DNA of 64,000 bases, from contig CAVZLR010000002.1 of the NCBI GenBank assembly GCA_963776205.1, positions 62,001 to 126,000 on the forward strand. The letters run 5' to 3'. A program made the position numbers and the translations under genes. The notes beneath the pieces were generated by a model that did not search any database, was not told the DNA's origin, and saw nothing but the letters and a program-made list of their open reading frames with translations. This DNA comes from UBA4459 sp963776205. GTDB taxonomy: Bacteria; Bacteroidota; Bacteroidia; Bacteroidales; F082. Position 1 is the stretch's first letter; each line of letters begins with the position of its first letter. Positions 48,801 through 57,028 of the stretch are shown in pieces.

Positions 48801-50618
48801 GATTCAATCTTACTTTACACATGGCGTTTTAATGATGGCAGTTTGCCTGTTGCAACTTATCGCGATACAATAAATCATATATTTTCTGCACCCGGGAATT
48901 ATACTGTTCAATTAACAGCATTAGATACGAATGGGTGTTCTATGACTATTTATGAAAATGTTTATGTAAATCAATTGCCATCCCCGAATTTTACTTATAC
49001 AATGGGGACATGTGAGGAGCCTACTCAATTTTTTGACCAATCTTTAGGAGGTGGAGCTCAATTAATAAGCTGGTATTGGGATTTTGGAGATCCAGGTTCT
49101 GGAGCCGCTAACAATTCTGATGATCAGCATCCTATACATTATTATCCTCCACAGGATAGCTCTTATCAGGTTAAATTGATAGTTACAAACTTAAATGGTT
49201 GTGTAGACTCAATCGTCAAGACTGTCGAGCGAAACCCTTGTCTTATCGCAGATTTCTATGCACCTTCTGGTACTTTATGTGCAAATACCGAAGTTTGTTT
49301 TACTGATAACTCAACAATTGCAAGTAATAACACAAGTATATCAAATTGGTTCTGGGATTTTGGTGATGGTACAAACTACTCATACAATATTCAGGAAAAT
49401 CCGGTTTGTCATACATATACATCCGGTGGAACTTATGATGTAACTCTCATTATCACAGCAGTTACTAATAATTCCATAACGCTTCGTGACAGTACTGTTC
49501 GGACAATAACAATAAACCCGACTCCAGATGCCAACTTTTATATTACAAGCTCAACATGTTTCGGAACGCTTACACAGTTCACAGATATTTCTGATGAAAA
49601 CGGTGGTTCAATAACTAATTGGGAATGGGACTTTGGTGATCCGGCAAACCCTGCAAGTACTTCTGACGAGCAAAATCCAGCTTATATGTATTTTGATCAC
49701 GGCACCTACACTGTTGAATTAATTGTTAGCAATGATTATGGTTGTAGTGATACTCTTGAGCAAGATGTAGAAATTTTTGAAAAACCGGAAGCAGAGTTCT
49801 CTTTTGATGTTTCTTGTCTTGAAAAACAAACATTCTTCTTTGATGAATCTATTGATGGAGGAGGTATTATAAGTTCATGGTATTGGAACTTCGGAAATCC
49901 ATTATCAATAATTGACACTTCAACTCACCAAGATCCATATTATGTTTATAATGAAACAGGTACCTATAATGTTAACCTGATTGTAACTGACGATAATATG
50001 TGTAAAGACACTGTAATTCACGAAGTTGAGGTTTACGAGAATCCTATTGCAGATTTTGAAATATATGATTCCTATGAAGGCGAACAAGGAGTAATATATT
50101 TTGCAAATACAAGTGAAGATGCAGTTTCATATTTCTGGGATTTTGGTGATGGCCAGGTTTCGGATGAAGAGAATCCTATTATAACCTATGGTGAAGATGG
50201 ATTATATACAATAACACTTATTGCATACAGCGAAGAGAATTGTGCCGATACTATCTCATATAATTATGAAATGTTGTATAAAACTCTCTATGTGCCAAAT
50301 GCTTTTATTCCAGGAAATTTAGGTTGGAATTATGAAGACGGACGGTTTATTGTAAAAGGTGTTAACCTGTATAGATACCATTTATATATTTATGACGCCT
50401 GGGGAGATTTAATCTGGGAAACTGATGCGTTAATTGATGGCAGACCAGCAGCGAGTTGGAATGGCAGAAATGAAAACAATCCTAACCTTGATCTCTGTCC
50501 TGCGGGAGCATATACATGGAAAATTGATGCAGTGTTTAAGGATGGAACCAAATGGAAGGGCAGCGATAACGGAGATGGAAATACCAATACTTATGGGACT
50601 GTACTTTTAATTAGATAA
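45831..50618 (+). CDS. Giant PKD-repeat protein with T9SS type B sorting domain
   Basis: A 1595-residue exported adhesin-like protein: signal peptide (to about residue 23, ending AQSQ), then 17 PKD domains counted by their WDFGDG-type motifs, and a C-terminal gliding-motility-associated domain (about 1490-1595) with LYVPNAFIPGN, YRYHLYIYDAWGDLIWET and a closing TYGTVLLIR. That last domain is the type B signal for the type IX secretion system, which carries cargo through the outer membrane. The protein is most likely cell-surface bound or secreted for adhesion. PKD domains 4-6 and 7-9 look like a duplicated three-domain block. Next gene is PorP/SprF, usual neighbour of such cargo. Confidence 0.95.
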   Translation: MLMKLRYFFISFFWLVLFGAQSQPCPPINVDFNYTYIGCSEISFQDNSNTPNPNFTLVDWEWDFGDGSPNAFGPNVTHSYVPGDLVNVTLLVTVDSMGFLCQESFSQFIAVNQKPDVFISSTPNPGCEGDVIFFTGTSGFNITLWEWDFGDGSVSSLNSPNQTHTYGSPGTYDVILTVTDVNGCDSTYDPPYQQVIGENPIADFSWDPDPACLNAPVQFTDLSTPIPNVVSWNWNFGDGSTSNRQNPLHSFATTGNFNVTLTVTTTENCSSSITQLVDVNPLPIPDFITNTPVCFGDSVQFTNLSTSPNGNIEQWIWDFGDGNTITINRPSNPNISHLYGGTGIFEVFLTVTDSDSCQNTTSRLIEVASNPIADFIFDESCFGDPVMFTDLSSPNGGPALYTWDWNFGDPLSGVNNISTLQNPSHIFTNPGTYTVSLIVNNTIGCSDTSIQDIIVDTIPQVDFTMADDTICLGENAVFTGIGSTFNSWFWNFGDGNTSTQQNPVHTYQLPGVYTVTLTATTTEGCVSTISYNIRVNQLPAANFTASAPTCQNDSIAFTDQSSSPNGLIIQWIWDFSDGTVVTIDYPSNPNISHLFGSSGSYEVFLTVMDIDSCQNTTSRIIQVITSPVANFTFENACLGSPVLFTDLSSPNGGPDLFTWDWNFDDPPSGVNNSSTLQNPSHIFTNPGTYSVSLMVTNTQGCFDTITMDVVVDSLPSVDFTMANDTVCLGDNAVFSGIGTNISIWQWDFGDGIGVSGQPNPVYMYTQPGTYTVTLTVTDINGCQNSISYNIRIRDLPNVDFTFNNACSGDSTYFIDATVITNGFPVAWDWNFGDGGTSALQSPSHYYNTFGNFQVSLTVTDNFGCINSYTQLISVYDGPTAAFSFETPCEPAGQAFFFDESTLSNSNSPIQSWLWDFGDGFFSTEMNPVHIYSVTDSCYTVTLLITDANGCSSTDTSFNVCVLDPLNISFTATEACFGQPTQFRAFYSPPNDSILLYTWRFNDGSLPVATYRDTINHIFSAPGNYTVQLTALDTNGCSMTIYENVYVNQLPSPNFTYTMGTCEEPTQFFDQSLGGGAQLISWYWDFGDPGSGAANNSDDQHPIHYYPPQDSSYQVKLIVTNLNGCVDSIVKTVERNPCLIADFYAPSGTLCANTEVCFTDNSTIASNNTSISNWFWDFGDGTNYSYNIQENPVCHTYTSGGTYDVTLIITAVTNNSITLRDSTVRTITINPTPDANFYITSSTCFGTLTQFTDISDENGGSITNWEWDFGDPANPASTSDEQNPAYMYFDHGTYTVELIVSNDYGCSDTLEQDVEIFEKPEAEFSFDVSCLEKQTFFFDESIDGGGIISSWYWNFGNPLSIIDTSTHQDPYYVYNETGTYNVNLIVTDDNMCKDTVIHEVEVYENPIADFEIYDSYEGEQGVIYFANTSEDAVSYFWDFGDGQVSDEENPIITYGEDGLYTITLIAYSEENCADTISYNYEMLYKTLYVPNAFIPGNLGWNYEDGRFIVKGVNLYRYHLYIYDAWGDLIWETDALIDGRPAASWNGRNENNPNLDLCPAGAYTWKIDAVFKDGTKWKGSDNGDGNTNTYGTVLLIR

Positions 50619-50640
50619 ATAAACAAGCATAAAAGATTTA

Positions 50641-51720
50641 ATGATGGTACGTAAATTAAAGAACATATTTGCAATAGGAAGCGCTCTGACACTGCTTGTT
50701 TTAAACCCTGTAGATGCAAACGCTCAAGACATAACCTATTCTCAACCTTACAATGCACCTACTTATTACAACCCGGCGTACGTGGGATTAACTTTAGGAT
50801 TAAAAACGAGGTTTAATTACCAAAAACGCTGGACAGGGTTAAGCGGGAATTATTATACCTATAATTTTTCTGCTGATATTGCTGACAGAAATATTCCTGG
50901 TTCAGGAGGATTGGGATTGATATTTTCACAGGACAGGCAAGGCATGGGATACATTAAAACTACCACTGTAGGTGTTATGCCTTCTGTTAGGATACGTTCT
51001 TCGCATAACACACTTTTCCAGATGGGAGCCACTATTTCTGCAGTTAATAGAAAGTTAGACCTGACAGATGCTGTTTTTTCAAGCCAATTAGATCCTATTT
51101 ATGGAAATATTGGACCTTCTACTTTTTCGGACTATGGCAATGAAAGTACCTTTTACGCTGACTTCTCAATAGGTGGATTATTTCAATTTGAAAAAGGAGC
51201 TGTTACAGGTGTGTTGGGGTTTGCCGCGCATCATTTAACTCGTCCGGATCAATCTTTTACAGGACATACTGCACCTTTAGAGATTAAGTATGTCGCTCAG
51301 GCTGATTTTATAATTGATTTTATGGAATCTCGTCAATTTCATGGTAAGGACAAAGGATGGAAACTAAATCCTGGTTTCATCTATCAACGTCAATTATTTA
51401 TGGATGTGTATCAGGTTGGCTTAAATGCATATACCTCTTACGTGTACTTTGGAATTTGGTATAAAAACGAAGCATTTAACTGGGATAATTTCTCAAATAT
51501 GACATTTATGCTAGGAACTAATGTTCCATTTACCAAAGAGAACCGAATGAAAGTAATGTACTCATACGATCTAATGATCCATTCAGAACACGGATATGTT
51601 GGACCAACACACCAAATTTCTTTGATCTTTGAATTTGATGGCATTAGTTTCCATAAAAGTAAAGGAACCCTGAACTCAATGAAAATGCCAAACCAACCGC
51701 TTGAGTGTTCTTCCTTTTAA
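50641..51720 (+). CDS. PorP/SprF family T9SS membrane protein
   Basis: A 359-residue outer-membrane protein with signal peptide (about 1-28, ending ANA) and the family start ITYSQPYNAPTYYNPAYVG, a beta-barrel body (for example GGLGLIFSQDRQGMGYIKTT) and a late MKVMYSYDLMIHSEHGYVGP. PorP/SprF proteins hold T9SS type B cargo on the cell surface. It lies 22 bp after the PKD gene, in the same operon, so it probably serves that protein. Confidence 0.93.
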   Translation: MMVRKLKNIFAIGSALTLLVLNPVDANAQDITYSQPYNAPTYYNPAYVGLTLGLKTRFNYQKRWTGLSGNYYTYNFSADIADRNIPGSGGLGLIFSQDRQGMGYIKTTTVGVMPSVRIRSSHNTLFQMGATISAVNRKLDLTDAVFSSQLDPIYGNIGPSTFSDYGNESTFYADFSIGGLFQFEKGAVTGVLGFAAHHLTRPDQSFTGHTAPLEIKYVAQADFIIDFMESRQFHGKDKGWKLNPGFIYQRQLFMDVYQVGLNAYTSYVYFGIWYKNEAFNWDNFSNMTFMLGTNVPFTKENRMKVMYSYDLMIHSEHGYVGPTHQISLIFEFDGISFHKSKGTLNSMKMPNQPLECSSF

Positions 51721-51745
51721 GTTAACTTAAAAAAACGTTTCCGAT

Positions 51746-51776
51746 AGAGAGTTGTTACTTAAAAAGCTCTCTTTTT
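51746..51776 (+). terminator. Probable terminator after the PorP/SprF gene
   Basis: AGAGAG and CTCTCT arms with a loop of about 18 bases are followed by six T. It lies 26 bp after the stop. The stem is short, so moderate support. Confidence 0.5.
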
Positions 51777-51869
51777 TATTAACATATCATTCTTCAAAAT
51801 GATTTGAAAGAATTTGTTACATTCTTTTTCATTTTCTTACTTTCGTCTTTGCATATTAAACTTATTCAA

Positions 51870-52374
51870 ATGAAACAGCATTTATTAATCATAAGCTTCG
51901 TTTTAAGCAGTCTTATTAGCACAATCGCAATGGACCAAATCATTTACACTTGATGATTTTGGCGACACCACCGACATGGTTGAAATTACAGGTAAATCAT
52001 TTGATGGACTTACTTATTATAATGATCCCAATGGGAACCCGATGGAAAAATTTTGCACAAGAGTCTTTATTGATAAGGACCAAAATGTCGGATTATTCCT
52101 TTACGAGAATTGTATTTTTGAGAAACTGGCATTCCCTGGCACTGACCCATTAAAAGAGGTCACATTCAGAATGCGAAACAGCGAAGGAACCACCGAAAAA
52201 GTGAATATTCTCGATAAATGGGCCAAATCGGGTGGATTAAAGCTGGAAAATAAAAAGTTTATTGACTTTTTAAATAATAGTAATGGCGAAATCCGGTGCA
52301 TTGTGCAATCAGGTGTTGCCTACTATAAATTTACTGTTGATGCAACAGGCTATAATCAATTAATAGGTAAATAA
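51870..52374 (+). CDS. Small secreted protein of unknown function (one frameshift)
   Basis: It begins with a signal peptide (MKQHLLIISFVLSSLISTIA) at 51870; a shift near 51925 joins it to the longer frame with WTKSFTLDDFGDTTDMVEI and ends in VDATGYNQLIGK. About 167 residues. The mature part has many aromatic and charged residues but no motif that I recognise. It is flanked by the PorP terminator and tRNA-Val. Confidence 0.65.
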
Positions 52375-52394
52375 ACCTGAACTTATCAATGAAG

Positions 52395-52469
52395 TGGGTT
52401 ATACTGGATTCGAACCAGTGACCCCTGCCCTGTCAAGGCAGTGCTCTAAACCAACTGAGCTAATAACCC
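52395..52469 (-). tRNA. tRNA-Val (GAC)
   Basis: Cloverleaf on the minus strand: acceptor GGGTTAT paired with ATAACCC, D arm AGCTCAGTTGG, anticodon stem CTGCC/GGCAG with loop TTGACAG (anticodon GAC), and T arm GGTTCGAATCC. No CCA is encoded. Confidence 0.92.
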
Positions 52470-52586
52470 GAATTTATCGACAATTGTTAGTTCGCAGCAA
52501 AAATAGAAAAATACATCCGATCTGAAATACCTCTGGCTACAAATAATTAAATTTGCCGCTGCTTATAAACCAATTTAATCCGTACC

Positions 52587-54797
52587 ATGAAAAAAATCGC
52601 TTTATTCATCGTTATTTTCACGCTCATATCCAGCCCATTGCTTCGTGCACAAAACGAATTAAAAGAAATTAGTCTTGAAGATATCTGGGTTACCTATAAA
52701 TTCTTTCCAAAGTCAGTAAGAGGAATGAACTCCTTGCAAAATGGCGAGCAATACACCATGATCAAAAATGGTTCGCTCGTTGTGTATGATTATAAAACAG
52801 GTGATTCAGCAACCACCTTGATTCAATCTGGGGAACTTAAAGTTGATGGCGAACAAGAACCCATCAGGCTCAGTTCTTTTTCAATGAATAATGAAGAAAC
52901 AAAATTTCTGATACCGACAGAAACAGAATCCATTTACCGCCACTCGTCAAAATCAATTAACTATTTATGGGATAATCAAAACCAGACGCTGGAAAAACTT
53001 TCTTCCGGTAAACAGCAACTTGCTGAGTATTCACCGGATGGTCATAAGATAGCATTTGTAAGGGATAACAACATATTTATAAAAGACTTAGAATCGAAAG
53101 AAGAAATTATGGTTACTGATGATGGTGAATTCAACCACATCATCAATGGTACTTGCGACTGGGTATATGAAGAAGAATTTGGTTTTTCAAAAGCATTCCA
53201 TTGGTCACCTGACGGGAAGAAAATCGCCTTTTATAAGTTTGACGAAAGCCGGGTAAAAGAATATACAATGACCTATTATGGGGATCTGTATCCTGAATTA
53301 TACACATATAAATATCCAAAAGCAGGCGAAGATAATTCGCTTGTGAATATTTATGTGTACCATCTTGATAAAAGAGAAACAATCAAAATGGATACAGGTG
53401 AGGAAACAGACCAGTATATTCCGCGGATCAAATGGACCCACGATCCCAACATCCTGGCCATCCAGTGGTTGAACCGGCTTCAGAACCACCTGGATATTCT
53501 TTTCGCCAATGCTTTTACCGGCGAAAGCAGGGTATTGTATTCAGAAGATAATCCTTACTACATTGACATAACGGACAACCTTACTTTTATTGGTGAAAAC
53601 GACAAGTTTATCATTACATCAGAAAAAGACGGCTACAATCACATCTATTTATATTCTTTGGATGGAGAATTACTCAGGCAACTTACTTCCGGTCCTTGGG
53701 ATGTTACGGAAGTATATGGTTATGACACTAAAAACAAGAAAATTTATTATCAATCTGTAGAAGAAAGTCCGCTGAACAGGGACATTTATTATGTTGACCT
53801 CAAAGGAAACAGAACAAAGGTCTCAAACAGAACAGGGACAAACAGCGCTGTTTTCAGTGATAATTTCAAGTATTACATCAACACATTCAGCGATGTGCAT
53901 ACACCTCCTTATATAACTGTGAATAATTCCAATGGTGAAGAAATCAGGATTCTGGAAGATAATGAGAAGCTAAAAGAAGCGATGCGTCAATATGATTTGG
54001 GAGAATTTTCTTTTTTTACAATTTCATCACCAGAGTTTACACTTCCCTCTGGAGAACAAGTAGACCTGAATGCCTGGCAAATACTTCCTCCTGATTTTGA
54101 TCCTGTAAAAAAATATCCCGTACTCCTCACTATTTACGGTGGACCAGGCTCACAGGAAGTATTGAACACCTGGGGATATTTTAACTATTTCTGGTACCAG
54201 ATGCTGGCGCAAAAAGGCTTTGTTGTTGTTTCTGTTGACAACCGGGGAACAGGAGCACGAGGCGAAGCATTTAAAAAGATGACCTATCTCGAATTGGGAA
54301 AATATGAGACTCTCGACTATATAGAAACAGCAAAATATTTAGGCGCATTGGATTATGTAGATAAGGATAAAATTGGCATTTTCGGATGGAGCTACGGTGG
54401 TTTTATGGCAGCCAATGCCATCACACAGGGTGCTGATTATTTCAATGCGGCCATTGCCGTAGCACCGGTAACCAACTGGAGGTACTATGACAATATATAC
54501 ACCGAAAGGTTCATGAGAAAACCCCAGGACAATCCCTCGGGTTACGACAACAACTCCCCTATCAATCATGTAGATAAACTGAAAGGTAATTTTTTAATGA
54601 TACATGGCAGCACCGACGACAATGTGCATTTTCAAAACAGCATGGATATGATCACCGCACTGGTAAAAGCTGACAAGCAGTTTGAGTTTATGGTGTATCC
54701 CAATAAAAACCATGGGATATTCGGGGGCAATACGCGTTATCATTTATTTTCTAAAATAAACGACTTCCTGTTTGATAATTTGCTAGAAACTGAATAG
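52587..54797 (+). CDS. Dipeptidyl peptidase IV-like S9 serine protease
   Basis: Periplasmic exopeptidase that removes X-Pro or X-Ala dipeptides. The 736-residue protein has a signal peptide (about 1-21, ending LRAQ), a beta-propeller (about 40-480; CDWVYEEEFGFSKAFHWSPDG contains the DPP4 Glu-Glu substrate loop) and an alpha/beta-hydrolase domain with YGGPGSQ, the nucleophile in GWSYGGFMA, Asp in GSTDDNVHF and His in NKNHGIFGG. All three catalytic residues are present. TAAATTTG (about 52546) is a possible -7 element upstream. Single gene opposite to tRNA-Val. Confidence 0.95.
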   Translation: MKKIALFIVIFTLISSPLLRAQNELKEISLEDIWVTYKFFPKSVRGMNSLQNGEQYTMIKNGSLVVYDYKTGDSATTLIQSGELKVDGEQEPIRLSSFSMNNEETKFLIPTETESIYRHSSKSINYLWDNQNQTLEKLSSGKQQLAEYSPDGHKIAFVRDNNIFIKDLESKEEIMVTDDGEFNHIINGTCDWVYEEEFGFSKAFHWSPDGKKIAFYKFDESRVKEYTMTYYGDLYPELYTYKYPKAGEDNSLVNIYVYHLDKRETIKMDTGEETDQYIPRIKWTHDPNILAIQWLNRLQNHLDILFANAFTGESRVLYSEDNPYYIDITDNLTFIGENDKFIITSEKDGYNHIYLYSLDGELLRQLTSGPWDVTEVYGYDTKNKKIYYQSVEESPLNRDIYYVDLKGNRTKVSNRTGTNSAVFSDNFKYYINTFSDVHTPPYITVNNSNGEEIRILEDNEKLKEAMRQYDLGEFSFFTISSPEFTLPSGEQVDLNAWQILPPDFDPVKKYPVLLTIYGGPGSQEVLNTWGYFNYFWYQMLAQKGFVVVSVDNRGTGARGEAFKKMTYLELGKYETLDYIETAKYLGALDYVDKDKIGIFGWSYGGFMAANAITQGADYFNAAIAVAPVTNWRYYDNIYTERFMRKPQDNPSGYDNNSPINHVDKLKGNFLMIHGSTDDNVHFQNSMDMITALVKADKQFEFMVYPNKNHGIFGGNTRYHLFSKINDFLFDNLLETE

Positions 54798-54830
54798 GTA
54801 AATTGAAACACACATTAATAAGGATATGTA

Positions 54831-54860
54831 TTTGTAATTTGAAAAAATATATTACCTTTG
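54831..54860 (+). promoter_or_regulatory. Bacteroidota-type promoter before rpsU
   Basis: TTTG at 54831, 18 bp, TACCTTTG at 54853, close to TTTG-N19-21-TAnnTTTG. It lies 56 bp upstream of the rpsU start. Confidence 0.7.
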
Positions 54861-54916
54861 CAGCCCCTTAAATAAATTATTTTTTAAACTTAAAAAGAAA
54901 AGGACAGGTATTAGAA

Positions 54917-55111
54917 ATGATCATCATTCCAGTAAAAGAAGGTGAGAATATCGACCGGGCTCTGAAGAAGTTCAAACGTAAATTTGAAAAAACAGGGGCG
55001 ATGCGCGAATTGCGTAGCCGTCAAAGGTTTACAAAACCATCCGTTGTTAAAAGAGAACAACGTCTGAAAGCAATTTACGTTCAAGGACTCCGTCAGGCTG
55101 AAGAAGGCTAA
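54917..55111 (+). CDS. rpsU: 30S ribosomal protein S21
   Basis: A small basic protein of the 30S subunit platform. The 64-residue sequence begins MIIIPVKEGENIDRALKK and continues FKRKFEKTGAMRELRSRQ, typical of S21. It heads the rpsU-xer-hpf cluster and has its own promoter (54831). Confidence 0.96.
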   Translation: MIIIPVKEGENIDRALKKFKRKFEKTGAMRELRSRQRFTKPSVVKREQRLKAIYVQGLRQAEEG

Positions 55112-55205
55112 GTTTAGTCTTCACTAAGGGATATTTTAAAGAAGAAACTTTGATTCAATCATGTTTTTGATTATATTTGATCGGAGTTTCTTCTTTTTTG
55201 TTTAC

Positions 55206-56093
55206 ATGAACATACAAAACTTTCTTCAATATATTTCACTTGAAAAGCAGTATTCAGGGAATACCCTCAAGGCATATCAGTCAGACATTCAATTGTTTTC
55301 CGTTTTTTTAACCAATAATTATGATGGCCACAATATCAATGACGCTTCTGCTCAAATGATCAGGTCGTGGGTAGCAAGTCTGAAAGAAGAAGGGCTTAAT
55401 ACCAACTCAATCAACCGCAAAATAAGTACCCTCAAATCATTTTATAAATACCTATTGAAGAGTGCCTATATCTCAGCAAATCCGATGCAGAAAATTCATA
55501 TGCTGAAAAAAGCTGAAAGGCTTCCCGTATACATTGAAAAAGGACAACTTAAATTATACCTGGAAAATAAAATTCCTGAAAATGACTTCAATGCAGTTCG
55601 AAACAAAATAATCGTTGAACTTTTATATGTTACTGGCATGAGGCAAGGTGAATTATTAGGGCTAAAAGATGATTCGGTTGATTTCGCTAATAAAATGTTA
55701 AAAGTGCATGGTAAGAGAAATAAAGAGCGGGTCATACCGTTATCAAACAGCACGCTTGAAGAGTTAAGCAAATACATATCCTTGAAAAGAAAGACTTTTG
55801 ATATCACCAACGACTGGTTGATCGTTACAAATAAAGGATTGAAAACATATCCAAAATTTATATACCGGATAGTTCATAGCCAACTGGGAGGATACACAAG
55901 CACAAATAAAAGTCCACACATCCTGCGACATTCTTTTGCAACGCATATGTTAAATAACGGAGCCGACCTGAATGATATCAAAGAACTATTAGGTCATAGT
56001 AATTTATCGGCGACACAAGTTTATACACATAATTCCATTGAACAATTAAAGAAAATATATAATAAGGCCCACCCCAGGGCGAATACTAACTAA
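55206..56093 (+). CDS. Tyrosine recombinase, XerC/XerD type
   Basis: Site-specific recombinase that resolves chromosome dimers. From the ATG at 55206 (MNIQNFLQYISLEKQYS) it is 295 residues; a longer frame to 55161 adds an unlikely hydrophobic lead. N-terminal SAM-like DNA-binding domain (1-85), then the catalytic domain with Arg in TGMRQGELLGL, Lys in VHGKRNKERVIPL, HILRHSFATHML, LLGHSNLSATQVYTH. All catalytic residues are visible. Its place between rpsU and hpf is common in Bacteroidota, so it is the housekeeping Xer rather than a mobile-element integrase. Confidence 0.93.
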   Translation: MNIQNFLQYISLEKQYSGNTLKAYQSDIQLFSVFLTNNYDGHNINDASAQMIRSWVASLKEEGLNTNSINRKISTLKSFYKYLLKSAYISANPMQKIHMLKKAERLPVYIEKGQLKLYLENKIPENDFNAVRNKIIVELLYVTGMRQGELLGLKDDSVDFANKMLKVHGKRNKERVIPLSNSTLEELSKYISLKRKTFDITNDWLIVTNKGLKTYPKFIYRIVHSQLGGYTSTNKSPHILRHSFATHMLNNGADLNDIKELLGHSNLSATQVYTHNSIEQLKKIYNKAHPRANTN

Positions 56094-56096
56094 AAG

Positions 56097-56103
56097 AGGA
56101 GGT
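56097..56103 (+). promoter_or_regulatory. Strong Shine-Dalgarno before hpf
   Basis: AGGAGGT sits 4 bp before the ATG. Most genes in this window lack such a site. Confidence 0.65.
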
Positions 56104-56107
56104 AAGC

Positions 56108-56404
56108 ATGGAAGTTAACATTAATTCGGTACATTTCAAGACCGATAAAAAACTTGAAAACTTTATTGAAAAAAAAGTTAGTAAACTTTCTGGAATGTTT
56201 GAAGGAGTAATGAGCTCTGAAGTAACATTGAAAGTTGATAATTCAGAATCACGCGAGAATAAAATTGCTGAGATCCGATTACTTATTAAAGGCTACGATC
56301 TATATGCAAAAAAACAAAGTAAAACATTTGAAGAAGCGACAGATACCGCTATCAGTGCATTAAAGAAACAACTTGAAAAATATAAAGAGAAAAAGCGTAA
56401 ATAA
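56108..56404 (+). CDS. hpf: Ribosome hibernation promoting factor (HPF/RaiA)
   Basis: Binds the 30S subunit and silences ribosomes in slow growth. This 98-residue short form has the typical pattern MEVNINSVHFKTDKKLENFIEKK and ends with a basic KKQLEKYKEKKRK. It starts 14 bp after the recombinase stop behind a strong Shine-Dalgarno. Confidence 0.92.
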   Translation: MEVNINSVHFKTDKKLENFIEKKVSKLSGMFEGVMSSEVTLKVDNSESRENKIAEIRLLIKGYDLYAKKQSKTFEEATDTAISALKKQLEKYKEKKRK

Positions 56405-56427
56405 ATATTGAGTTTTTTGGCATTTTT

Positions 56428-56459
56428 TTTGGTTATATAAACTAAAGTATATATTTTTG
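56428..56459 (+). promoter_or_regulatory. Consensus promoter for the tRNA-tuf cluster
   Basis: TTTG (56428-56431), exactly 20 bp, TATTTTTG (56452-56459): a full match to TTTG-N19-21-TAnnTTTG. Expected start is near 56466. It overlaps the first base of the hpf terminator. Confidence 0.75.
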
Positions 56460-56492
56460 CAGACCTTTTTAAGCAGAGGTCTGCTTTTTTTT
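56459..56492 (+). terminator. Terminator after hpf
   Basis: GCAGACCT and AGGTCTGC form a perfect 8-bp stem with a 10-base loop followed by eight T. Its left arm overlaps the -7 element of the next promoter. Confidence 0.8.
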
Positions 56493-56564
56493 GCAGATAA
56501 CCGTTCTAAAAGTATTGCTAATAGGCACATTGCCCTTGAATAGAGATAAAATATCCGGTTGAAT

Positions 56565-56637
56565 GCCAACATAGCTCAGCTGGTAGAGCAGCTGATTTGT
56601 AATCAGCCGGTCGGGGGTTCGAGTCCCTCTGTTGGCT
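56565..56637 (+). tRNA. tRNA-Thr (TGT)
   Basis: GCCAACA acceptor, D arm AGCTCAGCTGG, anticodon stem CTGAT/ATCAG with loop TTTGTAA (TGT), T arm GGGTTCGAGTCCC. Confidence 0.93.
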
Positions 56638-56662
56638 CAGTTCATGAACATAATGAAGATTT

Positions 56663-56744
56663 GGGGAGATACCGAAGCGGTCAAACGGGGCAGACTGTAA
56701 ATCTGTTGGCTCAGCCTTCGGAGGTTCGAATCCTCCTCTCCCCA
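56663..56744 (+). tRNA. tRNA-Tyr (GTA)
   Basis: Long variable arm typical of tRNA-Tyr, GGGGAGA/TCTCCCC acceptor, anticodon stem CAGA/TCTG with loop containing GTA, T arm GAGGTTCGAATCCTC. Confidence 0.93.
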
Positions 56745-56814
56745 CTTGAGTGTGAGCTTGAGTGTGAGTTCAGTATTCTGGCCTTGCCAGTCTGCTTAAC
56801 CCACACTTTTGTTT

Positions 56815-56890
56815 GCGGGAGTAGCTCATCCGGTAGAGCGACAGCCTTCCAAGCTGTAGGTGGCGGGTTCGAGTCCCGTCTCCCGCTCCA
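56815..56890 (+). tRNA. tRNA-Gly (TCC)
   Basis: GCGGGAG acceptor, loop CTTCCAA (TCC), T arm CGGGTTCGAGTCCCG; CCA is encoded (56888-56890). Confidence 0.93.
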
Positions 56891-56895
56891 TTTTT

Positions 56896-56967
56896 GCCGG
56901 GGTAGCTCAGGGGTAGAGCACTTCCTTGGTAAGGAAGGGGTCACGAGTTCAATTCTCGTCCTCGGCT
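56896..56967 (+). tRNA. tRNA-Thr (GGT)
   Basis: GCCGGGG acceptor with CCTCGGC, anticodon stem CTTCC/GGAAG with loop TTGGTAA (GGT), T arm GAGTTCAATTCTC. Second threonine tRNA of the cluster. Confidence 0.93.
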
Positions 56968-57028
56968 CATTAAAGAAGTAAGAAATTAGAATTTAATTGA
57001 ATAACTTAATCTATTAACACGTTTTTAT

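Noticed and set aside
45831..50618. Horizontal transfer of the PKD gene
   Set aside because: Base use is like the neighbours and the T9SS type B domain with adjacent PorP/SprF is typical for the phylum.
55206..56093. Tyrosine recombinase as mobile-element integrase
   Set aside because: It sits between rpsU and hpf as the housekeeping Xer does in Bacteroidota; no attachment repeats or phage genes lie nearby.
56711..56944. Open frames across the tRNA cluster (both strands)
   Set aside because: They read through tRNA genes and have no protein features.
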